Part shown: in pieces, positions 31,355 through 40,300 of the stretch | How the letters are laid out: every line of letters starts with the position of its first letter | How positions within the stretch are numbered: the stretch's first letter is position 1 | From: Betaproteobacteria bacterium | Lineage (GTDB): Bacteria > Pseudomonadota > Gammaproteobacteria > Burkholderiales > Burkholderiaceae_C | Direction: 5' to 3' | Assembly: GCA_016868355.1 (NCBI GenBank) | Contig: VGHB01000003.1 | Location: 1-64,000, forward strand | DNA: 64,000 nucleotides | Notes under the pieces: model-generated | What the model saw: the letters and a program-made list of their open reading frames with translations, nothing else | Told to the model about the DNA's origin: nothing | The model's database searches: none | Made by a program: the position numbers and the translations under genes

Positions 31355-32625
31355 ACACAGCGGCTTATCGGAAATGCATATGCCGCGCGTGTGGCCATGT
31401 GTATGACGAGGCGGCCGGCGACCCCGATGGGGGTTTGGCGCCCGGCACGAGATTTGAAGACATACCCGATGACTGGGCCTGCCCGCTGTGCGGTGTGACC
31501 AAAGCCGACTTCGAGCCCTACGAATCGCCGATCGCAGGTACAGGCGGTTCCTCGGCCATCGTTGCACCCTGGTATCGCGCGCTCGGCGCTGGCTCTGGTG
31601 CGGGTGTGGTCATCGTTGGCGGCGGGACAGCAGCGTGGGCCTTAGTTGAACAGATTCGGTCCATAGACTCGACCAAACCCATCACCATGGTCAGCGCCTG
31701 TAAAGCCGACCGATACGACAAGCCCCGCCTGTCGGTGGCCTTTAAACAAGGCGCCAGCGCAGCTTCGCTCCCTTTGGAAAGCGGGCCTGCTGCCGCGGCG
31801 CGCCTGGGCGTGCGGCTCATGGCTTGCGCTACGGCCGTTGGCTTAAGCATGGAATCCCGACGGTTGCGAACTACTCGAGGCACGGTTCGATTTGATGAAC
31901 TGGTCCTGGCGCATGGGGCCTTGGCACAGACCTGCGATGGCTTGCCGCCGGAGCTCACCTGGCGAATCAATGATCTGCAGGCCTATACAGGGCTGCGTCA
32001 GGCTCTGGCTCGGGGTGGCCAAGCCGGTGGAAAAGCCCGCGTTGTGATTGTCGGCGCTGGTCTTGTGGGCTGCGAGCTGGCCAACGACCTGGCTCTGGCC
32101 GGGCATCCGGTTACCCTGCTGGAGCGGTCTCAGCGCCCATTACCCATGGCCACAGAGGAACAGTCTGCCGCACTGCTGAAAGCGTGGAAGCCTTTGGCCA
32201 TCGAGTTTGTGGGCCATACGTCCGTGCAGTCGTGCTGCGCAATACAAAGTGGGGCCGCCAAGGACAGTTCGCCGTTGGCTGCAATGGAGCTGATTCTGGG
32301 CAGCGGTCGGAGGCTCCAAGCCGAGGTGGTGATCAGCGCTGTGGGCTTGAGCACGCCCAGTCGCTTGGCTCAGCAAGCTGGGCTTCAATGGAACAAAGGC
32401 ATTGCTGTGGATCGCCGAACACTGGCTACCGGAGTGCCTTATGTCCACGCACTGGGCGACTGCGTCTCCATCGACGGCAAACCCCAGCGATTCATCGAGC
32501 CGATCCGCCGGCAGGCCCGTGTAGTGGCGGCGCGCCTATGCGGGCAGCCTTTGCCAGGGTATGACTCAGCATTGCCACCGATCAGGGTGAAAACCAGTTC
32601 GCTTCCGCTGACCTTGGCTGCGTGA
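31351..32625 (+). CDS. Rubredoxin fused to FAD-dependent NAD(P)H-rubredoxin reductase
   Basis: 424 residues. An N-terminal rubredoxin of about 55 residues with both iron-binding knuckles ([15 protein letters not shown] and [12 protein letters not shown]), followed by a reductase of the AlkT/NirB-like family with two dinucleotide-binding sites ([12 protein letters not shown] near residue 87 and [18 protein letters not shown] near 230) and the FAD block [13 protein letters not shown]. It should carry electrons from NAD(P)H through FAD to the covalently linked rubredoxin, most likely for the flavoprotein encoded just upstream, with which it is translationally coupled. It ends convergent to cynS. 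Confidence 0.9.
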   Translation: MNTAAYRKCICRACGHVYDEAAGDPDGGLAPGTRFEDIPDDWACPLCGVTKADFEPYESPIAGTGGSSAIVAPWYRALGAGSGAGVVIVGGGTAAWALVEQIRSIDSTKPITMVSACKADRYDKPRLSVAFKQGASAASLPLESGPAAAARLGVRLMACATAVGLSMESRRLRTTRGTVRFDELVLAHGALAQTCDGLPPELTWRINDLQAYTGLRQALARGGQAGGKARVVIVGAGLVGCELANDLALAGHPVTLLERSQRPLPMATEEQSAALLKAWKPLAIEFVGHTSVQSCCAIQSGAAKDSSPLAAMELILGSGRRLQAEVVISAVGLSTPSRLAQQAGLQWNKGIAVDRRTLATGVPYVHALGDCVSIDGKPQRFIEPIRRQARVVAARLCGQPLPGYDSALPPIRVKTSSLPLTLAA

Positions 32626-32653
32626 AACAAAAGAGGCCGCCAGACGGCAGCCT
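32625..32653 (-). terminator. Intrinsic terminator after cynS
   Basis: On the minus strand, the stem AGGCTGCC-GTCT-GGCGGCCT (32634-32653, one mismatch) is followed by CTTTTGTTT. It lies 28 bp after the cynS stop, between the two convergent operons, and could also serve the plus-strand operon weakly. Confidence 0.55.
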
Positions 32654-32680
32654 ATGTGTGCAGCGCTCACGCCAGGTCTC

Positions 32681-33124
32681 TTAATAGGTCTTGTAAGGCA
32701 AGAACTTGCCCGATAACACCACATTTACTCGATCACCCTTGGGATCGGGCTGCCGCTGAATATCCATGGAAAAATCGATCGCGCTCATGATGCCGTCGCC
32801 AAACTCTTCGTGGATCAGTTCCTTGATGGTGGTGCCGTACACATTGACGATCTCGTACCAGCGGTAGATCAGCGGATCGGTGGGTATCGGTGTGGGCAGC
32901 GATCCCTTGTAGGGAACCACCTGCAGCCACTTCTGCTCTTCAGCAGTCAGGCCAAAGACCTTGCCGACCACCTTGGCCTGCTCGGGCGTAGCGGTCATTT
33001 GCCCCAAGCACAGGGCTGTCGTCCACTCCTTGGACTCACCGACTTTTTTGGCCACGGTCTCCCACTTAATGCCTTTGGCCACCTTTACGGTGATGATCTT
33101 TTCGGTAACGTCGTTGCGGCCCAC
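32681..33124 (-). CDS. cynS: Cyanate hydratase (cyanase)
   Basis: Decomposes cyanate with bicarbonate to ammonia and carbon dioxide; a homodecamer in known examples. 147 residues. The catalytic domain reads IPTDPLIYRWYEIVNVYGTTIKELIHEEFGDGIMSAIDFSMDI, which contains the active-site Arg, Glu and Ser in the known order. The N-terminal helical domain is present but several residues shorter than in Escherichia coli. Last gene of the cyanate uptake operon, 48 bp after the ATPase gene. Confidence 0.96.
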   Translation of the reverse strand: MGRNDVTEKIITVKVAKGIKWETVAKKVGESKEWTTALCLGQMTATPEQAKVVGKVFGLTAEEQKWLQVVPYKGSLPTPIPTDPLIYRWYEIVNVYGTTIKELIHEEFGDGIMSAIDFSMDIQRQPDPKGDRVNVVLSGKFLPYKTY

Positions 33125-33172
33125 GGGTAGTAACTCCTGAGTTGAAAGATGATGAAGGGGGGACGGGAGAAC

Positions 33173-34120
33173 TCAGGCCGAGCGCTTGAGTGTGGCCAGC
33201 CTGGCCGCTGGCTGCGCCCGCACCAGGTTGTCGTTGGCAGGCTCAACCTCTTCGACGTCGAGACCCGCAGCGCGCCGGGCTGCGTCGGCCGGGCGAACCT
33301 GCGGTGGATGCGCCGGGGCGCGGCCTCCAGACAGCTCTTTGGATCGGCTTACCAGGAAGTCCACCAAGTGGTTACGAAGTTCGTAGAAGCCCGGAGTGTG
33401 GTGCAGCGATGCGCGCTGACGGTCACGCGGAAGGGTGTTGCGCACCACCTCAGCCACTCGGGCAACTGGGCCGTTGCTCATCAACAAGATCTTGTCGGCC
33501 AGCAAAATGGCTTCATCCACGTCGTGGGTGATCATGAACACCGTCTGGTGGGTGGCAGAGCAAATCTTAAGCAGTTCTTCCTGTATGGTGCCCCTTGTCA
33601 GCGCATCCAAAGCCCCGAAGGGCTCATCGAGTAGCAACATCTTGGGCTCGATGGCAAAGGCACGCGCAATGCCCACGCGCTGCTTCATGCCGCCGGACAG
33701 CTGTGAGGGTTTCATGTCGACAGCATGGGTCAAACCCACCATGCCGACATAGCGTTCGACCTGCTGTTTCACCTGAGCAGACGACCACTGCGGCCAGCGG
33801 CTCTTGACAGCAAAGGCTACGTTTTGGCGCACAGTCAACCACGGCATCAAGGCGTGGCTTTGAAACACCACGCCGCGCTCCAAGCTGGGGCCAAACACCT
33901 CGCGCTGGTCCATGATGACGGTGCCCGCGCTGGCCTGCTCGAGGCCGGCCAGCACATTCAAAATGGTCGTCTTTCCACAGCCACTATGGCCGATGATGCA
34001 GGCAAATTCCCCGCGCGCAATATCGAAATTAACTTCATCGAACACCGGTTCACTGGCGCCTGGGAAGGTCTTGGCCAAGCTCTGAACCTGCAGGAAAAGC
34101 TGATCGCGTTCAGTCGACAT
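33173..34120 (-). CDS. cynD: Cyanate/nitrate-type ABC transporter ATPase
   Basis: 315 residues from the ATG of MSTERDQLFLQVQSLAKTF. Walker A GHSGCGKTT, signature LSGGMKQRVGIARA, Walker B LLLDEPFGALD and the H-loop MITHDVDEA are all intact. It is of the NrtD/CmpD/TauB subfamily. A C-terminal tail of about 60 residues after the core is Pro/Ala/Arg-rich and of unknown use. It overlaps the permease gene by 11 bp. Cyanate as substrate is inferred from the linked cyanase and the gene order. Confidence 0.92.
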   Translation of the reverse strand: MSTERDQLFLQVQSLAKTFPGASEPVFDEVNFDIARGEFACIIGHSGCGKTTILNVLAGLEQASAGTVIMDQREVFGPSLERGVVFQSHALMPWLTVRQNVAFAVKSRWPQWSSAQVKQQVERYVGMVGLTHAVDMKPSQLSGGMKQRVGIARAFAIEPKMLLLDEPFGALDALTRGTIQEELLKICSATHQTVFMITHDVDEAILLADKILLMSNGPVARVAEVVRNTLPRDRQRASLHHTPGFYELRNHLVDFLVSRSKELSGGRAPAHPPQVRPADAARRAAGLDVEEVEPANDNLVRAQPAARLATLKRSA

Positions 34121-35003
34121 AGGTAACCGCCTTCTGAGCTTGGGCGAACAACGCATCGAGCAGCATGCCGACCACACCAATCACTAGGATTGCAAAGATC
34201 ACGTTGGTAAGGGCCAAGTTGTTCCACTCGTTCCACACAAAATAGCCTATGCCGGTGCCTCCCACCAGCATTTCTGCGGCCACAATCACCAGCCAGGCGA
34301 TGCCCATGGAAATGCGCATGCCGGTCAGTATGGTTGGGGCGGCTGCCGGCAAAATGACTTGGAACGCCTTGCGCAACGGGCTGACTTCCAAGGTTTTGGC
34401 TACGTTGAGCCAGTCACGGCGAACTGAAGCCACCCCAAAGGCTGTGTTGATCAACATCGGCCATATCGAACAAATGAAGATCACAAAAATGCCCGAAATA
34501 TTGGAGTCCTTGATGGTGTAAAGCGCCAGCGGCATCCAGGCCAATGGCGAGATGGGCTTGAGCACCTGGACGAACGGATCCAGTGCCCGGTACAGCAAGG
34601 GGCTCATGCCGATCACAAATCCCAAGGGTATGGCTACAGACGCCGCAATGGCAAAACCCAGGCCTACCCGTGCCAGCGAATGGACGAGTTGAATGCCGAT
34701 GCCTTTATCGTTGGGCCCGTTATCGTAAAAGGGATCAGCCAAATTGGCCGCCACCGCTTCCCACAGCTGCGCCGGGGTGGGAAAGCCATCGGACTTCTTG
34801 GCTTGGCCCGTTGCCACCCCAGCAGGGTCTTTGCCCATGAGCTTGGCGTACTCGATTTGCTCAGGGGTGAGTTGAACGGCCGCTGTTGGAGCGGCCACAT
34901 TGGCACGCGGTGCGGTGCCGGCGTGCCACAGGGCCAAGATGGTCAGCAGCATCAGTGCTGAGAGCATCGCTGCGCGTACCCGCAGGTGTGAAAGTGCTTT
35001 CAT
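34110..35003 (-). CDS. cynB: Cyanate/nitrate-type ABC transporter permease
   Basis: 297 residues from the ATG of MKALSHLRVRAAM at 35003. Several membrane helices typical of the NrtB/SsuC family are visible (for example LARVGLGFAIAASVAIPLGFVIGM and WLVIVAAEMLVGGTGIGYFVW), with a periplasmic segment of about 70 residues after the first helix, as in NrtB. The frame is open upstream, but that part overlaps the binding-protein region without similarity. Confidence 0.9.
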   Translation of the reverse strand: MKALSHLRVRAAMLSALMLLTILALWHAGTAPRANVAAPTAAVQLTPEQIEYAKLMGKDPAGVATGQAKKSDGFPTPAQLWEAVAANLADPFYDNGPNDKGIGIQLVHSLARVGLGFAIAASVAIPLGFVIGMSPLLYRALDPFVQVLKPISPLAWMPLALYTIKDSNISGIFVIFICSIWPMLINTAFGVASVRRDWLNVAKTLEVSPLRKAFQVILPAAAPTILTGMRISMGIAWLVIVAAEMLVGGTGIGYFVWNEWNNLALTNVIFAILVIGVVGMLLDALFAQAQKAVTYVD

Positions 35004-35055
35004 GACAGGATTGCCGGCTTGGCGGTAATGAGCAAGTGAGGCGGGGCCATAGGTC

Positions 35056-36519
35056 TCAGCCCGCTTTTGAAATGGCAAAGCTGCGAGCGTACTCAGCGGC
35101 TTTATTCGGGTCGAACTCTTTGCCCATGATCCGGAATTTGCGGTAGCCCGCCGAAGCAGGTATGAACGGCTGTCCCAAGTCCTTCATGTGGCGTGCGGCA
35201 TCGGTCATCAAGAACACACGCTCGGCGATTTGCCTGTAATTGACATCGCCCTTGATGTAGCCCCAGCGCTGCAATTGGGTGAGCATCCACACCGCCATCG
35301 AATGCCATGGCACCGGGTCGAAATCGGCACGGTCGGGTACCTTTCGCACATTGCCCAGGCCATCAGCAAATGTGCCGGTGAGGACCTGGTTGAGCACCGC
35401 TTCGGGTTGGTTGAGGTACTGCGCTGGGGCGATGACCTTGGAGATGAGTTCCCGGTTCTTTGGGTCGCGCGCCATGGCTGCAGCCGTCAACACGGCGCGG
35501 TACAGGGCGGCGAAAGTGGCTGGATTTTGTTGAATGAACTCGGTGGGCACGCCGAAGGCGCAGCAGGGGTGGCCGTCCCAAATCTCCTTGGACAGGATGT
35601 GGATGAAGCCCACTTCGTCGAACACCGCCCGCTGGTTGAAGGGGTCCGGGCCCAGGAAGCCATCAATGTTGCCCGCGCGCAGGTTGGCCACCATCTCCGG
35701 CGGTGGTGTGACGCGGAGCTGCACATCGGTGTCGGGGTTGATGCCGTTCTCGGCCAGGTAATAGCGCAGCAGGAAGTTGTGGATGCTGTATTCGAAGGGA
35801 ATTGCAAACTTGAAGCCCTTCCAGTTCTTTGGATCTCGATTACCCTTGTGTTTGTTGGCCAACACGATGGCCTGACCGTTGGTGTTTTGAATCGTGGCCA
35901 CGTTCATCGGGGTTTGCGTGGACCCCAAGCCCAGCGAGATCGCCACTGGCATCGGTGCCAGCATATGTGAGACGTCGTACTCCTTGTTGAGCACCTTGTC
36001 GCGGATCAGGGCCCAGCCGGCGGTCTTGTTAAGTTGAACATTGAGCCCTTCCCTGCGGTAGAAGCCCAGTGGATCGGCCATGATGAGCGGCGAAGCGCAG
36101 GTGATGGCGATAAAGCCGATCTTGAGGTCCTTTTTCTCCAGCGGGCGAGATTCCTGCGCCATGGCCTGCATGGCGCCCAGCGCTCCTGCGGGCAGCGCCG
36201 CCGCCACGGCCGCACGCACCGTGCCCGCGCCCAGCGCCTTGATCAAGCTGCGCCGAGTGGGCTCATGCGGAAAGATCGCCTTGACCAGCGAGGCCTCGAT
36301 GAACTCCGCGGAAAAGCGCTCAAGGTCCTGTGAGGCCTGGGGGGCTGGCACCATAGCCGCCTGGTCTGTAGGGCCGGCACCGGTGATCAGCGAGCCGCTG
36401 GCCGCGGCCTCAGCCTGGTGTTCGGCCACCGTATGGTCCTTGCCGCATCCGCAACGGGTCAACAGGGCCACGTCGGGGTCGAAAGGGCGAAAGTAACGAC
36501 CTTTATCCTCTAGGCTCAT
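35056..36519 (-). CDS. cynA: Cyanate/nitrate-type ABC substrate-binding protein with Cys-rich N-terminus
   Basis: 487 residues of the NrtA/CmpA family. The binding domain begins after LEKKDLKIGFIAITCASPLIMADPLGFYRREGLNV. The Tat-like signal RRSLIKALGAGTVRAAVAAALPAG is not at the N-terminus but starts at about residue 89. It is preceded by a cytoplasmic-looking extension with CGCGKDHTVAEH (residues 23-34), a possible metal- or cofactor-binding patch. First gene of the cyn operon, with a sigma-54 promoter about 45 bp upstream and NtrC boxes beyond it. Nitrate or nitrite as alternative ligands cannot be excluded. Confidence 0.9.
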   Translation of the reverse strand: MSLEDKGRYFRPFDPDVALLTRCGCGKDHTVAEHQAEAAASGSLITGAGPTDQAAMVPAPQASQDLERFSAEFIEASLVKAIFPHEPTRRSLIKALGAGTVRAAVAAALPAGALGAMQAMAQESRPLEKKDLKIGFIAITCASPLIMADPLGFYRREGLNVQLNKTAGWALIRDKVLNKEYDVSHMLAPMPVAISLGLGSTQTPMNVATIQNTNGQAIVLANKHKGNRDPKNWKGFKFAIPFEYSIHNFLLRYYLAENGINPDTDVQLRVTPPPEMVANLRAGNIDGFLGPDPFNQRAVFDEVGFIHILSKEIWDGHPCCAFGVPTEFIQQNPATFAALYRAVLTAAAMARDPKNRELISKVIAPAQYLNQPEAVLNQVLTGTFADGLGNVRKVPDRADFDPVPWHSMAVWMLTQLQRWGYIKGDVNYRQIAERVFLMTDAARHMKDLGQPFIPASAGYRKFRIMGKEFDPNKAAEYARSFAISKAG

Positions 36520-36564
36520 GAACGCTCCTCAGATGATTTACACGGCGAAAGAATTGAAGATTGT

Positions 36565-36580
36565 TGCAAAACCTGGGCCA
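36565..36580 (-). promoter_or_regulatory. Sigma-54 (-24/-12) promoter of the cyn operon
   Basis: On the minus strand, TGGCCCAGGTTTTGCA matches the consensus TGGCAC-N5-TTGCW in all but one defined position, with correct GG-GC spacing. The predicted start of transcription is about 35 nt before the cynA ATG. Confidence 0.7.
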
Positions 36581-36640
36581 TCGCATGCAGCGTGCTTCCA
36601 AGTGCCAAGAGCGCGGTTTTCCCGTGGCTCGCACACTGGC

Positions 36641-36655
36641 GCACCACTCTGGTGC
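36641..36655. promoter_or_regulatory. NtrC-type binding site, proximal
   Basis: GCACCACTCTGGTGC is a perfect palindrome with arms GCACCA and TGGTGC and a 3-bp spacer, the same arms and spacing as the strong NtrC site upstream of glnA in enterobacteria. It lies 61-75 bp upstream of the -24 element of the cyn promoter. Confidence 0.7.
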
Positions 36656-36687
36656 TAATTTGCCGCACCCGGATGAACCAAGTTTGT

Positions 36688-37224
36688 TCATGACAAGCCT
36701 TGGCACGCCATCTTGGTGCGTGGCGGCCCGCGAAAGGGGCCCAGGGGTTTCTCACGCCGGCCCAGATAGTCTAAGGGCAGCGCGCCGCCAGACTTCACTT
36801 CGCCCAGCGAAAAGCTGGTCTGCAGGTCCTTGACATGGGGCTGGTTGAGCAAGACCTTGCGCGCCAGGCGAGAAAAGGCCTCAAGGTCGGGGCGGACCAC
36901 CTGCAGCTCAAAGGTCCCCGTTCGGCTGATGGAGTGGCACGAAACCACTTCGGGCAACGCGCAGACCGCGTCTTCCAACAGCCGTGTGATGTTGGCGGCA
37001 TTGCGCTCGGCGGCCAACCGCACAAAGGCCAAGACACCCAGGCCGATGCGGTGGCGATCAATCTCAGCCCAACAGCTCAGGATGTAGCCCGATTCTTCCA
37101 AAGCCCGAACCCGCCGCCAGCACGGTGCGGCTAAGAGCCCAACCCGAGCAGCCAACTCGGCATTCGTGAGGCGACCGTCGCGCTGACATTCGTCCAAGAT
37201 GGCCACATCAAACCTGTCGAGCAT
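36688..37224 (-). CDS. Lrp/AsnC family transcriptional regulator
   Basis: 178 residues from the ATG of MLDRFDVAILDECQRDGR. N-terminal winged helix (LTNAELAARVGLLAAPCWRRVRALEESGYI) and C-terminal RAM ligand domain (GLGVLAFVRLAAE, then VVSCHSISRTGTFELQVV). It is divergent from the indolepyruvate oxidoreductase gene with 118 bp between, a common pairing that suggests control of aromatic or branched amino acid breakdown. The C-terminal tail beyond the RAM domain (about 25 residues) is longer than usual. Confidence 0.92.
   Translation of the reverse strand: MLDRFDVAILDECQRDGRLTNAELAARVGLLAAPCWRRVRALEESGYILSCWAEIDRHRIGLGVLAFVRLAAERNAANITRLLEDAVCALPEVVSCHSISRTGTFELQVVRPDLEAFSRLARKVLLNQPHVKDLQTSFSLGEVKSGGALPLDYLGRREKPLGPFRGPPRTKMACQGLS
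36705..36719. promoter_or_regulatory. NtrC-type binding site, distal (weaker)
   Basis: ACGCCATCTTGGTGC keeps 10 of 12 arm positions of GCACCA-N3-TGGTGC. Its centre is 64 bp from the proximal box, about six helical turns, so both would lie on the same face. It falls within the 3' end of the Lrp-type gene. Confidence 0.4.
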
Positions 37225-37233
37225 TTTGGAAAA

Positions 37234-37262
37234 CCCTAGTTTGAGCAATTTCCTTTCTAGGG
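37234..37262. promoter_or_regulatory. Candidate Lrp-type operator
   Basis: CCCTAG (37234-37239) and CTAGGG (37257-37262) are inverted arms with a 17-bp AT-rich centre, directly upstream of the Lrp-type gene and facing the divergent oxidoreductase gene. A role as autoregulatory site is inferred from position. Confidence 0.35.
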
Positions 37263-37342
37263 ATAAAGCCACAAGGGCATGATTCGCAATTATTTCTCCC
37301 ACGCTCGGTCCTAGACCCAGGCCAGATTCAGGAGTACTGCCC

Positions 37343-40300
37343 ATGAATGCCCCACTGCCCGCCGATGTGCTGCGCGCCCTGCAGACGGTGAGCCTGGACG
37401 ACAAGTACACCCTTGCAGAAGGCAGGGCGTTTATGAGCGGCGTGCAAGCGCTGGTGCGCCTGCCCATGCTGCAACGGCATCGAGATGCCTTGGCGGGCCT
37501 GAACACGGCAGGGTTTGTCAGCGGCTACCGAGGAAGTCCTCTAGGGGGATACGACCAGGCCCTGTGGCAGGCACAGAAGCATCTGGCCGCGCAAAACGTG
37601 GTGTTTCAACCCGGGGTGAACGAAGAGCTGGCGGCCACCGCCCTTTGGGGCACCCAGCAACTGGATCTGTACCCTGGGTCAAAGAAGCACGACGGCGTTT
37701 TCGGCATTTGGTATGGAAAAGGGCCCGGCGTAGACCGTTGCGCCGATGTGTTCAAGCACGCCAATATGGCTGGAACAGCCCGACATGGGGGCGTTATCGC
37801 CGTGGCCGGCGACGATCATGTGGCCAAGAGCAGCACGGCAGCCCACCAAAGCGACCACATTTTCAAGGCCTGCGGAGTGCCAGTGTTCTTTCCCAGCTCC
37901 GTTCAGGACATTCTGGACATGGGCCTACATGCCTTTGCCATGAGCCGCTTTTCCGGCGTGTGGGCCGGCATGAAGACCATTCAAGAGGTGGTCGAGTCGT
38001 CCTCGAGCATCGACGTCAGCCCAGACCGGGTGAAGATCGTGTTGCCCGAGGACTTCCCCATGCCCGCGGGCGGCGTGCACATCCGCTGGCCCGACGCCGC
38101 GCTGGAGCAGGAACAACGCTTGTTCAGCTACAAGTGGTATGCGGCACTGGCCTATGTGCGCGCCAATGCGCTCAACCACAACGTGGTATCCACATCGCGC
38201 GACACCTACGGTCTGATTGCCAGCGGCAAGGCCTACAACGACCTGCGGCAGGCCCTGTTGGACCTGGGCCTAGACGATCCCACCTGCGCCCGCTTGGGCA
38301 TCCGGGTGCACAAGGTAAACGTTGTGTGGCCTCTGGAAGCCCATATCACCCGCGAATTTGCGCAGGGCCTACAGGAAATCCTGGTGGTGGAGGAAAAGCG
38401 CCAAATCATCGAATACCAGCTGAAAGAAGAGCTCTACAACTGGCGCGCCGATGTGCGCCCCGACGTGCTGGGCAAGTTCGATGAACCTGAAGGCGACCAC
38501 ACCGGTGGTGAGTGGAGCCAGCCTAACCCCAGCGGCAACTGGCTGCTGCGGGCCAACGCCGACCTCACGCCCGCGTTGATTGCCACAGCGGTGGCCAAGC
38601 GCCTCAAAAAGCGAGGGCTCGCGCCAGAGGGCAGCGACCTTGCTGCGCGCATGGACCAGAGGCTTCGGGTCATTGAGGCCAAAGAACGGGAAATGGCCGC
38701 CATCGACCTCAAGACCACCGGCGAACGCCAGCCGTGGTTTTGCAGCGGCTGCCCCCACAACACCAGCACCCGGGTCCCCGAGGGCTCGCGCGCGATGGCG
38801 GGCATCGGCTGCCACTTCATGTCCATTTGGATGGACCGCAGCACCTCGACCTACAGCCAAATGGGCGGAGAGGGGGTGGCCTGGGTGGGCCAAGCGCCCT
38901 TCAGCACAGACGCCCACGTCTTTGCCAATCTGGGCGATGGCACCTACTTCCACAGCGGCCTCTTGGCCATCCGCCAGAGCATCGCCGCCGGGGTGAACAT
39001 AACCTACAAGCTGCTCTACAACGATGCAGTAGCCATGACCGGTGGGCAGCCAGTGGGCGAGCGCCTGGACGGCCAAGACGGGCTTTCGGCATCGGGCCAC
39101 AGCGTGCTGCAGATTCAAAAGAGCCTGATCAGCGAAGGCGTACGGCAACTGGTGATCGTCACCGACGAGCCGCAGAAATACCACAGCATTGTCTTGGAGC
39201 CTGGTGTGACGGTTCACCACCGAGACGAGCTCGATCGCATCCAACGCCAGTTCCGCGAAATCAAGGGCTGCACCGCCATCATCTACGACCAGACCTGCGC
39301 CACCGAAAAGCGCCGCCGCCGCAAGCGCGGAACGATGGTGGACCCAGCCAAGCGGGTGGTGATCAATGAACTGGTGTGCGAAGGTTGCGGCGACTGCAGC
39401 GCGCAAAGTAACTGCCTGTCAGTTGAGCCGGTGCAAACCGATTTCGGCCGCAAGCGCCGCATCAACCAGAACAGCTGCAACAAGGACATCAGCTGCGTCA
39501 ACGGCTTCTGCCCCAGCTTTGTGACCGTCGAGGGCGGTCAGTTGCGCAAGCCCAAGAAAGACGACCGCCGCGTCGACCCCAGCACCTTGGGCCCCCTGCC
39601 CGAGCCGGTGGTGCCCGTGGCAGACCGCGCCTGGGGCATTGTGGTGGGTGGCGTTGGGGGCACAGGCGTCATCACCATCGGCCAACTGTTGGGCATGGCC
39701 GCCCACCTCGAAGGCCAGGGCGTGGTCACGCAAGACTCCGCTGGACTGGCGCAAAAGGGCGGTGCCACCTGGAGCCATGTGCAGATTGCGCGGCGCGCTC
39801 AAGACTTGCACACGACCAAGGTCGACACCGCCAAAGCCGACCTCGTAATCGGTTGCGACAGCATTGTGGCCGCGCACAAGGCCACACTGGCTGTGATGCA
39901 TGAAGGCCGCACCTACGTGGCCCTGAACACCCACGGCACGCCTACGGCTTCATTTCTGAAGAACCCGAACTGGCAATTTCCGGAAAATGGCTGCGAGGCT
40001 GCCATCGCCCGCGCCGTGGGCCGTTCAGCCCTGGGCTTATTCGATGCCGAAGAGGTGGCCACACAGCTGCTGGGTGACAGCCTCTACACCAACCCACTGA
40101 TGCTGGGCTACGCCTGGCAGATGGGCCGTGTGCCCTTATCGCGACAAGCACTGCTGCGCGCCATGGAGCTCAACGGCGTGCAGGTGGATAAAAATCAAGC
40201 TGCTTTTGAATGGGGCCGCCGCTGTGCCCATCAGCTCGATGAAGTGCGTGGGCTCTACCAGGCGCGCCAGGTGATTCAGGTGCTGCGCCAGCCCACAGTC

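Noticed and set aside
36684-36696. TTGTTCATGACAA upstream of cynA as a second site for the GAF-type activator.
   Set aside because: It shares only TTGT and ACAA ends with the palindrome at 29235-29278, and the spacing differs. The NtrC boxes explain the region better.
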